NCBI GenBank assembly: GCA_051061015.1
Contig: JBPFEG010000083.1
Location: 248,001 to 312,000, forward strand
DNA from: Methylomicrobium sp051061015
GTDB lineage: Bacteria > Pseudomonadota > Gammaproteobacteria > Methylococcales > Methylomonadaceae
Reading direction: 5' to 3'
Length of the DNA stretch: 64,000 bases
Shown one piece after another: positions 33,919 to 42,574 of this stretch. The position numbers and the translations under genes were made by a program. The notes under the pieces were generated by a model. The model had not been told where the DNA came from. It did no database searches and saw only the letters and a list, made by a program, of their open reading frames with translations. Every line of letters begins with the position of its first letter. Position 1 is the stretch's first letter.

Positions 33919-34022
33919 CGCAGAAAATTGCTCCTGCATTTTCCGCATACATTACATCCCTGGGAGTTCGTAGAAAATTGCTCCTGCATTTTCTACATAC
34001 ATTACATCCCTGTAATTAAAGA
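33919..34022. repeat. Tandem 60-base-period repeat before sufB
   Basis: Two copies of about 44 bases start at 33919 and 33979 and differ at only three positions. Each contains GAAAATTGCTCCTGCATTTT, whose GAAAAT/ATTTTC arms form a hairpin, and ends CATACATTACATCCCTG. A diverged third copy lies in inverted orientation at 38553-38590. The unit fills the sufR-sufB spacer up to about 10 bases before the sufB ATG, so it could affect sufB mRNA structure. Confidence 0.7.
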
Positions 34023-34030
34023 GAGTTTTT

Positions 34031-35479
34031 ATGTCAGCAAGTGCTCAAGAAATCCAAAACCTGATCCAGCAGGAATACAAGCAGGGCTTCGTGACGGTAT
34101 TGGAAACCGAAACCTTCGCGCCGGGCCTTGATGAAGAGGTGATTCACCGCCTGTCCAAGGTCAAGAACGAACCCGAATTCATGCTCGAATACCGGCTGAA
34201 GGCGTTTCGTCATTGGCGGACGATGAAAACGCCCGAATGGGCCTTCGTCAAATTCCCGCCGATCGACTATCAGGCGATCAGCTATTATTCGGCGCCGAAA
34301 CGTAAGGAAGATGGCCCGAAAAGCCTCGACGACATCGATCCGGAAGTGCTGGCGGCGTACAAAAAGCTCGGCATCCCGCTCGACGAACAGGAACGTCTGG
34401 CCGGGGTGGCAGTCGATGCGGTGTTCGACAGCGTTTCGGTCGCGACAACATTTAAAGGCAAATTGAAAGATGCCGGTGTGATTTTCTGTCCGATTTCCGA
34501 AGCGTTGCGTGAACATCCCGAACTGGTCAAACAATATCTCGGCTCGGTCGTACCGCCTGGCGATAACTTTTTCGCGGCGCTGAATTCGGCGGTGTTTACC
34601 GACGGTTCGTTCGTCTATATTCCGAAAGGCGTGCGTTGCCCGATGGAGTTGTCGACCTATTTCCGGATCAACGCGGCAAATACCGGCCAGTTCGAGCGGA
34701 CACTGATCATCGCCGACGAGGGCAGTCATGTCTCTTACCTCGAAGGCTGTACCGCGCCGATGCGCGATGAAAACCAGCTCCATGCGGCGGTGGTCGAACT
34801 GATTGCGCTGAAAGACGCGACGATCAAATATTCGACCGTGCAAAACTGGTATCCAGGCGATAAGGAAGGCAAGGGCGGCATTTACAACTTCGTGACCAAA
34901 AGGGCCGATTGCCGCGGCGACAATTCGAAAGTGTCCTGGACCCAGGTCGAGACCGGGTCGGCGATCACCTGGAAATACCCGAGCTGCGTGTTGACCGGCG
35001 ACAATTCGATCGGCGAGTTTTATTCGGTCGCATTGACTAACAATTATCAGCAGGCAGACACCGGCACCAAGATGATCCATATCGGCAAGAACACTCGCAG
35101 CACGATCGTGTCGAAAGGCATCTCGGCCGGCAAGGCGCAGAACACCTATCGAGGCCTGGTCAAGGTGCTGAAGAGCGCCGAGCACGCGCGTAATTATACG
35201 CAATGCGACTCGCTTTTGGTCGGTGACCGCTGCGGCGCCCATACGTTTCCCTATATCGAAGTGAAGCAGCCGTCCGCGCAGGTCGAGCACGAAGCGACGA
35301 CTTCGAAGATCAGCGAAGACCAACTGTTCTTCTGCCAGCAGCGCGGACTTTCGGCTGAAGATGCGGTGTCGATGATCGTGAACGGCTTCTGTAAGGAAGT
35401 GTTCAAGGAACTGCCGATGGAGTTTGCGGTCGAGGCGCAGGCGTTGTTGGGGTTGAGTCTGGAAGGCTCAGTGGGTTAA
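34031..35479 (+). CDS. sufB: Fe-S cluster assembly scaffold SufB
   Basis: SufB with SufC and SufD forms the scaffold that builds and hands on Fe-S clusters. The 482-residue protein has the SufB core beta-helix (GSHVSYLEGCTAPMRDENQLH, VSWTQVETGSAITWKYPSC) and the conserved C-terminal Cys/His region (CDSLLVGDRCGAHTFPY). GAGAG precedes the ATG at 34031. Length and motifs are normal. It is parted from sufC by a bestrophin gene. Confidence 0.97.
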   Translation: MSASAQEIQNLIQQEYKQGFVTVLETETFAPGLDEEVIHRLSKVKNEPEFMLEYRLKAFRHWRTMKTPEWAFVKFPPIDYQAISYYSAPKRKEDGPKSLDDIDPEVLAAYKKLGIPLDEQERLAGVAVDAVFDSVSVATTFKGKLKDAGVIFCPISEALREHPELVKQYLGSVVPPGDNFFAALNSAVFTDGSFVYIPKGVRCPMELSTYFRINAANTGQFERTLIIADEGSHVSYLEGCTAPMRDENQLHAAVVELIALKDATIKYSTVQNWYPGDKEGKGGIYNFVTKRADCRGDNSKVSWTQVETGSAITWKYPSCVLTGDNSIGEFYSVALTNNYQQADTGTKMIHIGKNTRSTIVSKGISAGKAQNTYRGLVKVLKSAEHARNYTQCDSLLVGDRCGAHTFPYIEVKQPSAQVEHEATTSKISEDQLFFCQQRGLSAEDAVSMIVNGFCKEVFKELPMEFAVEAQALLGLSLEGSVG

Positions 35480-35508
35480 CGGCCGTTCTATATTTTTGCG
35501 GTGACAGG

Positions 35509-36423
35509 ATGAATGTAGATGCTTCTGTAGTTGCCAATCAGGAGGAGGCGCGTAGTTTTTTGCGGGGCGCGTTGATGTGGCGCGGCTCGGTCACGCAAAG
35601 ACTGCTGCCCGGCCTTATTTTGGCCTCCTGCTATCCCTTGGCCCTGGTGCTGATCGATCAATACTGGATGCCGCTGCCGCATTTGAGCGTGACCCCGTTA
35701 GAGTATACCGGCGTGGTTCTGGGCCTGGTGCTGGTGTTTCGGACAAACTCGGGCCATGAGCGTTGGTGGGAAGCGCGCAGGTTGTGGGGCGGTATCGTGA
35801 ATGCGAGCCGAAACATTTTACTGGCGGCGCTAAACTACGGGCCCGATAATGCCGAGTGGCGGCGAGAGGTAACGCATTGGACTATCGCCTTTTCGTTCGC
35901 CTGTAAGGAGTCGCTGCGCCAGAACCAAAATTTTGAGGAACTGAACGGCATATTGACCCCCGAGCAGATTCGGGAACTGCGGGCGGCTCAGCACATGCCG
36001 CTGTTTGTGGCCGGAAAAATCGCCCAATTATTCGATCGAGCCTATCGCGGTCACGAAATCAATGAAACGGTCTTCAAGGAATTGGAGCGTCAGAGGACCT
36101 ATTTGATCGATTGTATCGGCGGCTGCGAAAGAATTTTAAAAACCCCTATGCCTTTGGTCTATGCGATCAAGGCCCGGCGTTTCATTTTGATTTTTTTACT
36201 GCTGCTGCCTTTCTCGTTGATCGAAAAGGCCGGCTTTAATAGCGTATTGATTTTCGTTTTGGTTGCCTATCCGTTGCTTGCGCTCGACAGAATCGGGTTC
36301 GAATTACAGTATCCGTTCGCGACGAAAAGCCTCAGCCATCTGCCGTTGCATACGATATGCAATACGGTGAGGGCTAACGGACTGGCCTTGCTTGACCCAG
36401 CTAAAGCCGAACGCAAGAGTTAA
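35509..36423 (+). CDS. Bestrophin-family (UPF0187) channel-like protein
   Basis: The 304-residue membrane protein matches bacterial bestrophin homologues. It has four main hydrophobic segments (RLLPGLILASCYPLALVLI; YTGVVLGLVLVF; and FILIFLLLLPFSLIEKAG with VLIFVLVAYPLLAL), the RTNSGHERWWEARRLWGGIVN signature, and the late FGFELQ-like RIGFELQYPF. Characterised bacterial members are ion channels. It sits 29 bases after sufB and 45 before sufC on the same strand, so it is probably cotranscribed with suf, an unusual placement. Confidence 0.88.
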   Translation: MNVDASVVANQEEARSFLRGALMWRGSVTQRLLPGLILASCYPLALVLIDQYWMPLPHLSVTPLEYTGVVLGLVLVFRTNSGHERWWEARRLWGGIVNASRNILLAALNYGPDNAEWRREVTHWTIAFSFACKESLRQNQNFEELNGILTPEQIRELRAAQHMPLFVAGKIAQLFDRAYRGHEINETVFKELERQRTYLIDCIGGCERILKTPMPLVYAIKARRFILIFLLLLPFSLIEKAGFNSVLIFVLVAYPLLALDRIGFELQYPFATKSLSHLPLHTICNTVRANGLALLDPAKAERKS

Positions 36424-36468
36424 AAAATTCCTATTTCTTCATCAATTTCAGTTAAACCAGGTAACGAT

Positions 36469-37215
36469 ATGCTCAGCATAGAAAATCTCCACGTCAGGGT
36501 GGGCGACAAGCCGATTCTCAAAGGCATCAATCTAGAGATCAAGGCGGGAGAAATCCACGCGATCATGGGGCCGAACGGTTCCGGCAAAAGCACCTTGTCG
36601 CATGTGTTGTCGGGCAAGGCCGGCTATACGGTGACCGAGGGTTCGGTGACCTATCGCGGCATGGACCTGATCGAGATGGCGCCGGAAATCCGCGCGCGCG
36701 AAGGCATATTTCTGGCGTTTCAGTATCCGGTCGAAATTCCAGGCGTCAGTAATATCTATCTACTGAAAGCCGCACTGAACGCGGTTCGCAAGCATCACGG
36801 CCAGCCGGAAGTCGATGCGATGGATTTTTTGTCCCTGGTCAAGAACAAGGTCAAGCTGTTGGAAATGGACGAGAAGTTTCTGTACCGTGCGGTCAACGAG
36901 GGTTTTTCCGGCGGTGAAAAGAAGCGCAACGAAATTTTGCAGATGGCGATTCTGGAACCGAAATTGTGCATTCTGGATGAGACCGATTCGGGCCTCGACA
37001 TCGACGCGCTGAAGATCGTTGCGGACGGCGTCAATTCCTTGCGTTCGCCGGAGCGTGCGTTCGTGATGGTAACCCATTACCAGCGTCTGCTCGACTACAT
37101 CAAGCCGGATGTGGTGCATGTGCTGGCGCACGGCCGGATCGTGAAGTCCGGCGGTCCCGAGCTGGCGCTGGAACTGGAAGAAAAGGGCTACGGCTGGCTC
37201 GAGGCGGCGGCATGA
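36469..37215 (+). CDS. sufC: Fe-S cluster assembly ATPase SufC
   Basis: This is the ABC-type ATPase of the SufBCD scaffold. The 248-residue protein has Walker A MGPNGSGKST near residue 35, the signature VNEGFSGGEKKRNEI near 148, and Walker B LCILDETDSGLDIDAL, all with the SufC-specific GGEKKRNE wording. It overlaps the sufD start by 4 bases. GTTAAACCAGG upstream offers a modest ribosome-binding site. Confidence 0.98.
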   Translation: MLSIENLHVRVGDKPILKGINLEIKAGEIHAIMGPNGSGKSTLSHVLSGKAGYTVTEGSVTYRGMDLIEMAPEIRAREGIFLAFQYPVEIPGVSNIYLLKAALNAVRKHHGQPEVDAMDFLSLVKNKVKLLEMDEKFLYRAVNEGFSGGEKKRNEILQMAILEPKLCILDETDSGLDIDALKIVADGVNSLRSPERAFVMVTHYQRLLDYIKPDVVHVLAHGRIVKSGGPELALELEEKGYGWLEAAA

Positions 37216-38537
37216 TGAATGCGGTAACTGCAAGCCGCTATCCGGCGGAATACGATACGATTGCGCCCAACTTGCCGGGGGCTGATTTGCCCTGGCTGAG
37301 CCAACGGCGCGCTGGCGCGCTTGCGCAATTCGCCGCCGGCGGATTTCCCTCGCCGCGCGAAGAAGAGTGGCGTTACACGAATGTATCCGCGATCGAGAAG
37401 AAGCTGTTCACGCCAATCGCCGCAGCGACGGAAAGCGCGGTCGACAGGGCATGGCTCGATAGCTACCGTCTGCAGGATGCCTGGTCCGTCGTGTTGCTGA
37501 ACGGCCGCTTTTCGGCCGAACTGTCACGGCTCACTGGATTGCCCGATACGGTCCTGGTGCTCGGCATGGCCGATGCGCTGGGTAAGCATCCCGATCTGGT
37601 TGAGAGTCATTTCGGCAAGGCGGTGCAAGACAGCGAACACGGCTTTGTCGCGTTCAACACGGCCTGGTTTACTGACGGTCTGTTTGTGCATATTCCGGCC
37701 AAGCAGAAGCTGGCGAAGCCTCTGCAGTTGCTGCATGTCGTTACCTCGGCGGATGCGCTGGCGGCTACGCGCCATTTGATCGTTGCCGACACGATGGCGC
37801 AGGCTGAAATCGTCGAGACTTATATCGGCACGGATTGCGCTTATCTGACGGCTTCGGTCGGCGAGGTGTTTGCCGGCGAGAATGCGGATCTGGCGCTTTA
37901 CAAATTACAGGCCGAGTCGGACAAAGCCTATCATTTCGGCGGTACGTACGTGGCCCAGACACGCGATGCCCGATTTGCGCATCATAATTATGCGTTCGGA
38001 GGGCTGCTCGCGCGCAGCGACATCCATGCCGATCTGGACCATGCTTCGGAATGTGTCCTGAACGGATTGTATGTCGGCAGCAAACGTCAGCATATCGACA
38101 ATCATACGCGGATCGTTCACCAGAAACCTTACGCGACCAGTCGAGAATTGTACAAAGGTGTGCTGGACGGCAGGGCTCGGGGCGTATTCCAGGGTCGGGT
38201 GATCGTGGCGGAAGATGCCCAAAAAACCGACTCGGAGATGAACAATCGCAATCTGCTGTTATCGAACGATGCGGAAGCAGATACCAAGCCGCAACTGGAG
38301 ATTTATGCCGATGACGTGAAATGCGGACACGGCGTGACGGTCGGCCAGTTGGAGGAAAAGTCGGTGTTTTATCTGCAGTCCCGCGGCGTCGATGAAGAAA
38401 CCGCGCGCAATATGCTGACCTTTGCGTTCGCGAACGAGATGGTCGATAAGATCAGGATCAGGGAACTGCACGATCTGGTGCTGGGCGAGCTATTGCAGCG
38501 GTTCCCGCAGCAAGGCGTCGAAAAGGCGTGGCTGTAG
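37212..38537 (+). CDS. sufD: Fe-S cluster assembly protein SufD
   Basis: SufD pairs with SufB on SufC. The 441-residue protein has the SufBD core (HHNYAFGGLLARSDIHADLDHASECVLNG in shorter pieces) and the C-terminal DDVKCGHGVTVGQLEEKSVFYLQSRG-type region, including the conserved KCGHG cysteine and histidine. It overlaps sufC by 4 bases and is followed by a repeat and a likely terminator. Confidence 0.96.
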   Translation: MMNAVTASRYPAEYDTIAPNLPGADLPWLSQRRAGALAQFAAGGFPSPREEEWRYTNVSAIEKKLFTPIAAATESAVDRAWLDSYRLQDAWSVVLLNGRFSAELSRLTGLPDTVLVLGMADALGKHPDLVESHFGKAVQDSEHGFVAFNTAWFTDGLFVHIPAKQKLAKPLQLLHVVTSADALAATRHLIVADTMAQAEIVETYIGTDCAYLTASVGEVFAGENADLALYKLQAESDKAYHFGGTYVAQTRDARFAHHNYAFGGLLARSDIHADLDHASECVLNGLYVGSKRQHIDNHTRIVHQKPYATSRELYKGVLDGRARGVFQGRVIVAEDAQKTDSEMNNRNLLLSNDAEADTKPQLEIYADDVKCGHGVTVGQLEEKSVFYLQSRGVDEETARNMLTFAFANEMVDKIRIRELHDLVLGELLQRFPQQGVEKAWL

Positions 38538-38552
38538 GGCGGGTTACGACTG

Positions 38553-38590
38553 CATGGATGTAGGAGCTAGGGTAATGCAGGAGCAGTTGC
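38553..38590. repeat. Third, inverted copy of the sufB-upstream repeat family
   Basis: CATGGATGTAGGAGCTAGGG followed by TAATGCAGGAGCAGTT matches the complement of the 33919-34022 unit at its GGGATGTA and AATGCAGGAGCA blocks. It lies just after sufD. Members on both sides of sufB-sufD point to a dispersed repeat family in this genome. Confidence 0.5.
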
Positions 38591-38593
38591 CGA

Positions 38594-38626
38594 GGCGCGC
38601 TTTGCGCCAGACTTTTCGTTTTGAGG
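38594..38626 (+). terminator. Probable terminator after sufD
   Basis: GGCGC (38594-38598) and GCGCC (38604-38608) pair around a 5-base loop and are followed by two TTTT runs within 18 bases. The stem is short, so strength is uncertain. It would separate sufD from sufS transcription. Confidence 0.45.
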
Positions 38627-38653
38627 GTATTTCCGCGCGTCGTAAACCGCCGC

Positions 38654-39214
38654 TTAGAGAATATCCGCAAGATTGATCGTGATGCCGGGCAATTGAGACA
38701 AGCTAATCGAATCGCCGGCGCGCAGCGTGGTTTTTTCCTCGTAGAGCTCGCCGTGTGGGCGGCGATAGACTTCCAGGCAGTTGTCGATCAGATTCAACAG
38801 CCAATATTCGAGAATGCCATGCAAAGCATATAAACGCTGTTTTTGATTCTGATCGAAAGCCAGCGAACTGTCGGCGACCTCGACCAGCAGCACTACATCG
38901 CTCGCCACCGGATGGCGCAAAGAGTAAAAATCCGGATTCGGTTTCAGCAACATGAAGTCCGGTTCGGGTTCGGAAAGATCGCCTAGTTGGAGTGGGTTTT
39001 GCGCATTGACGATGGCTTTACCTGTAACCAAAGGCGCAAAAAAATTAATGAGCCTCATGACATGGCCCGCATGATTAAAGCCGATAGGCGCCATTTCGAG
39101 AATTTCTCCTTCGATCAGTTCGAGGCGGCTGTCAGGGGGGAAAATAGCCGCCTCGCCGAGCCGACGCCATTCGTCGAGATTGGTCAGATGTTTTCTGGGA
39201 GAGACGGTAGCCAT
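38654..39214 (-). CDS. Uma2-family (DUF820) endonuclease-like protein
   Basis: The 186-residue protein matches the Uma2/DUF820 restriction-endonuclease-like fold. It has LIEGEILEMAPIGFNHAGHV at about 33-52, EPEPDFMLL near 85, and VLLVEVADSSLAFDQNQKQRLYALHGILEYWLLN in the second half, supplying the E, D and E-x-K-like (VEVAD, K) positions. Such proteins are common as solitary copies in cyanobacteria and some gammaproteobacteria, with unknown role. It lies on the reverse strand between sufD and sufS, so it probably interrupted an older suf operon. Confidence 0.88.
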   Translation of the reverse strand: MATVSPRKHLTNLDEWRRLGEAAIFPPDSRLELIEGEILEMAPIGFNHAGHVMRLINFFAPLVTGKAIVNAQNPLQLGDLSEPEPDFMLLKPNPDFYSLRHPVASDVVLLVEVADSSLAFDQNQKQRLYALHGILEYWLLNLIDNCLEVYRRPHGELYEEKTTLRAGDSISLSQLPGITINLADIL

Positions 39215-39306
39215 CGTATAGAGAATCGTAGTTGAACCTTATAGCCAATATAATAGCTCTCAGTTTAAGTTGCAATCATCGAATTTGAAACAGAATTTTT
39301 AACGTA

Positions 39307-40530
39307 ATGACACATTTTCCCGTAGAAAAAATCAGAGCCGATTTTCCGATTCTCGCCGAAAAAATCCGCGGCAAAGACCTGGTGTATCTGGATAATGCGG
39401 CCAGCTGCCAGAAACCGAATGCGGTGATCGACGCGATCAGCAATTTATACCGGCATGATTATGCGAACATCCATCGCGGTGTGCATACCTTGAGCGTGCG
39501 TTCCACCGACAAGTTTGAAAGCGCGCGCGGCAAGGTCAAGGATTTCATTAACGCAGCCAGCGACAAGGAAATCATTTTCGTCAGGGGCGCGACCGAGGCG
39601 ATCAATCTGGTCGCGCAAAGCTATGGCCGGACAAATGTCCATGCGGGTGATGAAATCCTGATTACCGCGATGGAGCATCATTCGAACATCGTGCCCTGGC
39701 AGCTGTTGTGCGAACAGACCGGGGCGGTGCTGAAGGTGGCGCCGATCAATCGCAAAGGCGAATTGATCTATGAAGAATTCGAGCGTCTGCTGAGCGACAA
39801 GACCCGGCTGGTGGCGGTTTCGCACATGTCCAATGCGCTGGGCACGATCAATCCGGTCGAAAAAATCATCGCGGCCGCGCATGCGCGCAATGTTCCGGTG
39901 CTGCTCGACGGCGCGCAGGCGATTCCTCATATGAAAGTCGATGTGCAGGCGCTCGATTGCGATTTTTACGCATTTTCCGGGCATAAGCTGTACGGACCGT
40001 CGGGTATCGGCGTGCTTTACGGCAAGCAGGCATTGCTCGAAGCGATGCCGCCTTACCAGGGCGGCGGCGACATGATCCGCAAGGTGACTTTCGAGAAATC
40101 GGAATATAATAAGCTGCCCTACAAGTTTGAGGCCGGCACCCCGAGCATTGCCGATGTGGTCGGGCTGGGCGCGGCGATCGATTATTTGAACGCGATCGGG
40201 ATGGAGAATGTGGCCGCGTACGAGGCCGAACTGCTCGATTATGCGACAGAACGGGCGATAAAAATCCAGGGTCTCCGAATCATCGGCGAAGCGGAGCATA
40301 AGGGCGCGATTCTGTCGTTCGTGCTGGACAATATTCATCCGCACGACATCGGCACGATGCTCGACAGTCTGGGCATCGCGGTCCGGGCAGGGCATCATTG
40401 CGCGATGCCGGTGATGGATTTTTTCGAGGTGCCTGCGACCGCGCGCGCCTCCTTCGCAATGTATAACACCCGCGCAGAAATCGACGTATTGATGCAAGGG
40501 ATAGAATCGTTAATTAAGGTATTTGGCTGA
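39307..40530 (+). CDS. sufS: Cysteine desulfurase SufS
   Basis: SufS takes sulfur from cysteine for Fe-S assembly. The 407-residue PLP enzyme has the PLP lysine in DFYAFSGHKLYGPSG near residue 228 and the persulfide-carrying Cys in RAGHHCAMPVMDFF near 364. TAMEHHSNIVPW is also present. It belongs to the group II SufS type. Its stop codon shares one base with the sufU start. Confidence 0.97.
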   Translation: MTHFPVEKIRADFPILAEKIRGKDLVYLDNAASCQKPNAVIDAISNLYRHDYANIHRGVHTLSVRSTDKFESARGKVKDFINAASDKEIIFVRGATEAINLVAQSYGRTNVHAGDEILITAMEHHSNIVPWQLLCEQTGAVLKVAPINRKGELIYEEFERLLSDKTRLVAVSHMSNALGTINPVEKIIAAAHARNVPVLLDGAQAIPHMKVDVQALDCDFYAFSGHKLYGPSGIGVLYGKQALLEAMPPYQGGGDMIRKVTFEKSEYNKLPYKFEAGTPSIADVVGLGAAIDYLNAIGMENVAAYEAELLDYATERAIKIQGLRIIGEAEHKGAILSFVLDNIHPHDIGTMLDSLGIAVRAGHHCAMPVMDFFEVPATARASFAMYNTRAEIDVLMQGIESLIKVFG

Positions 40531-40982
40531 TGTTTGATGATTTACGCGATCTCTACCAGGAGGTCATTTTCGATCACAACCGCAACCCGCGCAATTTCCG
40601 GGTCATGGAAGACGCTGACCGGCAGGTGGAAGGCTTCAATCCGCTGTGCGGCGACCGTCTGACGCTGTTTTTGAAAATGGACGGCGACGTGATCAAGGAT
40701 GCGAGCTTCCAGGGTTCGGGCTGCGCGATCTCGACTGCGTCGGTATCTTTGATGACCGAGATTATCAAGGGGATGACCGCACAGGAAGCCGAAGCCCTCT
40801 TCAAGAAATTCCACGAAATGACGACCGGCAAGGATGAAAATCTGCAACTGGAAGCGCTCGGCAAGCTGGCCGTGCTGGCGGGGGTCAGAGAATATCCGGC
40901 CCGCGTGAAATGCGCGACCTTGGCTTGGCATACGCTCGATGCAGCGTTGAAGAACCAGCATACGCCGGTTTCGACGGAGTGA
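40530..40982 (+). CDS. sufU: SufU-type Fe-S assembly protein
   Basis: The 150-residue protein is an IscU-like protein of the SUF-NifU group. The zinc ligands are Cys40, Asp42 (PLCGDR), Cys65 (GSGCAIS) and Cys128 (VKCATLAWH). The insertion between about residues 80 and 115 marks SufU rather than IscU. SufU activates SufS as a zinc-dependent sulfurtransferase in other bacteria. It overlaps sufS by one base, in agreement with direct partnership. No sufE is seen in the window. Confidence 0.92.
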   Translation: MFDDLRDLYQEVIFDHNRNPRNFRVMEDADRQVEGFNPLCGDRLTLFLKMDGDVIKDASFQGSGCAISTASVSLMTEIIKGMTAQEAEALFKKFHEMTTGKDENLQLEALGKLAVLAGVREYPARVKCATLAWHTLDAALKNQHTPVSTE

Positions 40983-41031
40983 CGTTCACTTTATATCGCG
41001 TCCGTATCGGGTATTTCGGTTAGATGCGCCA

Positions 41032-41817
41032 ATGATCGACCCTGATTCCGTTTATTCCGGAAAACTGGCCGTGCTTTATGAAGGGCAGGGCGATTTATTG
41101 CCTTTCCGGCAGTTGTCAGAACGTTTGAGAGTTCCGTTGCGCAAGTCGGATGCGGCGGATTTCAGCCCGCAGGAAGCCTTCTTTCTGACCTGGCGCGACG
41201 GTTGCCTGAAACTGCTGGACAGCGAATTGGTGAAAGCCGGCGGCCTTGCGGTCGAAATCGAACCGCGCGCCGGCGAGCAGCGTTCCTGGCCTGCTCCGAA
41301 GCAGGGGCCGCTGGCGCAGGCGCTGGGCCGCAAGACCAAAACCGTGATCGATGCGACGACCGGGTGGGGGCAGGATGCGCTGCATATTTTTCGGATGGGG
41401 TACGAGCTGACCTGTCTGGAGCGTTCGCCGGTGATGGCTGAACTGCTCGCCGACGGCTTCAAGCGGCTGACCGAACTGGACTGGATGCAAAGACTCGCGC
41501 TGGTGCCGCCTACATTAATTCAGGGCAATGCGATAAAAATTTTGGCGAATCTCGATAGCAGGCCGGATTGCGTTTATATCGATCCGATGTTCCCTCCCAA
41601 GCGCAAAAAATCCGCGCTCGCGAAAAAGTCGATGATGGTGCTGCGCGATCTGCTGGGCGATGATGCCGACAAGCAGCAATTATTCGAGGCAGCGCTGGGC
41701 GCTGCGGGCAAGCGTGTGGTGATTAAAAGTCCCGATTATGCCGAACCGCTCGGCGGCAAGCCGAACGAGAGCTTGCATGGCAAATTGCTGCGCTATGATG
41801 TTTATTTGAAAGGCTAG
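41032..41817 (+). CDS. rsmJ: 16S rRNA m2G1516 methyltransferase RsmJ
   Basis: The 261-residue methyltransferase has the SAM site VIDATTGWGQDALHIFRMGYE near residue 103 and the guanine-methylating motif YIDPMFPPKRKKSALAKK near 182, both diagnostic of RsmJ. It is 49 bases downstream of sufU on the same strand and has no functional tie to Fe-S assembly that I know. Confidence 0.93.
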   Translation: MIDPDSVYSGKLAVLYEGQGDLLPFRQLSERLRVPLRKSDAADFSPQEAFFLTWRDGCLKLLDSELVKAGGLAVEIEPRAGEQRSWPAPKQGPLAQALGRKTKTVIDATTGWGQDALHIFRMGYELTCLERSPVMAELLADGFKRLTELDWMQRLALVPPTLIQGNAIKILANLDSRPDCVYIDPMFPPKRKKSALAKKSMMVLRDLLGDDADKQQLFEAALGAAGKRVVIKSPDYAEPLGGKPNESLHGKLLRYDVYLKG

Positions 41818-41836
41818 CTGATAAAGGTACCGACGG

Positions 41837-42157
41837 ATGGCGGAATGGGTGGATGTTTGCGGGCAAAATGCCCTGGCTGACGGCGAAAATGTCGTTGTCG
41901 AAGTCGAGGGAACCGATATGGCGGTGTTCCGGATCGAGGGATGTTATTATGCGATCGAGGATGTCTGTACGCATGACGGCGCAGAAATCGCCAGCGGCAA
42001 GCTGGAAGGTGATCAAATCATTTGTCCCCGCCACGGAGCGAGGTTCTGCGTAAAAACGGGTGCTGTCCTGTCACCGCCGGCTTATGAAGACATCCATGCT
42101 TTTCCGGTACGTATCGAAGGCGAAAGGGTTCAGGTGCGGGACGACCGGTGGGATTAA
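41837..42157 (+). CDS. Rieske-type ferredoxin
   Basis: The 106-residue Rieske protein has the [2Fe-2S] ligands Cys44/His46 (VCTHDG) and Cys63/His66 (ICPRHGARF). It is the small soluble type annotated as the ferredoxin subunit of non-haem iron oxygenases. Here no oxygenase gene is near, and the gene is often found at the tail of suf clusters. It could serve as an electron carrier or a recipient of SUF clusters. It starts 19 bases after rsmJ. Confidence 0.9.
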   Translation: MAEWVDVCGQNALADGENVVVEVEGTDMAVFRIEGCYYAIEDVCTHDGAEIASGKLEGDQIICPRHGARFCVKTGAVLSPPAYEDIHAFPVRIEGERVQVRDDRWD

Positions 42158-42227
42158 TCTTTCCGGAAGAGAAATTACCGAATTTTAAGCTTATACCCAA
42201 CCACAATCACTAATAAGGAAAAATAAT

Positions 42228-42488
42228 ATGTTAGGCGAAAAACACCACTTGGCGCTTGAGTTCCCTGAGCTCCGCGAGCAGATCCATGTCCTGAAAACCA
42301 CTGATCCGGAGTTTGAAAAACTCCATCAGGAATATGATGAACTCGACGACGAAATCCGCCGCACAGAGCTCGAAATCGAGGCGCATTCGGATGAGTTTCT
42401 GGAAGATCTGAAAAAGCGTCGTGTGCAGTTGAAAGATACGCTGTACGGCTTGCTGCAAAAAGCCCGCGAAGAATCTGTGGAGAGTTGA
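42228..42488 (+). CDS. YdcH-family (DUF465) small helical protein
   Basis: The 86-residue protein is almost wholly charged helix (FPELREQIHVLKTTDPEFEKL, then DELDDEIRRTELEIEAHSDEF and LKKRRVQLKDTLYGLL), typical of YdcH. AAGGA precedes the ATG. A strong terminator follows 36 bases past the stop. The function of the family is unknown. Confidence 0.9.
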   Translation: MLGEKHHLALEFPELREQIHVLKTTDPEFEKLHQEYDELDDEIRRTELEIEAHSDEFLEDLKKRRVQLKDTLYGLLQKAREESVES

Positions 42489-42526
42489 AGCGATCTTATG
42501 CTTTAACCGAAAAATAAAGCTATACA

Positions 42527-42557
42527 AAAAAGGGTACGTAAATCGTACCCTTTTTTA
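42527..42557. terminator. Strong bidirectional terminator between ydcH and the DUF423 gene
   Basis: AAAAAAGGGTACG and CGTACCCTTTTTT form a 13-base-pair stem with a TAAAT loop, flanked by A and T runs. It is a textbook bidirectional terminator between convergent genes. Its GGGTACG core is shared with the composite repeat at 24789-24882. Confidence 0.9.
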
Positions 42558-42574
42558 TGTCCGCAGTAGCGCTT

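Noticed and set aside
33919..34022. Possible two-repeat CRISPR
   Set aside because: There are only two copies, the 16-base gap is too short for a spacer, no cas genes are in the window, and a diverged copy occurs elsewhere; it is a dispersed palindromic repeat.
34034..35323. 429-codon minus-strand frame opposite sufB
   Set aside because: sufB is unmistakable on the plus strand, and the antisense product is Arg/His-rich shadow sequence.
39445..40497. 350-codon minus-strand frame opposite sufS
   Set aside because: It is a shadow of sufS, with atypical composition and no recognisable motif.
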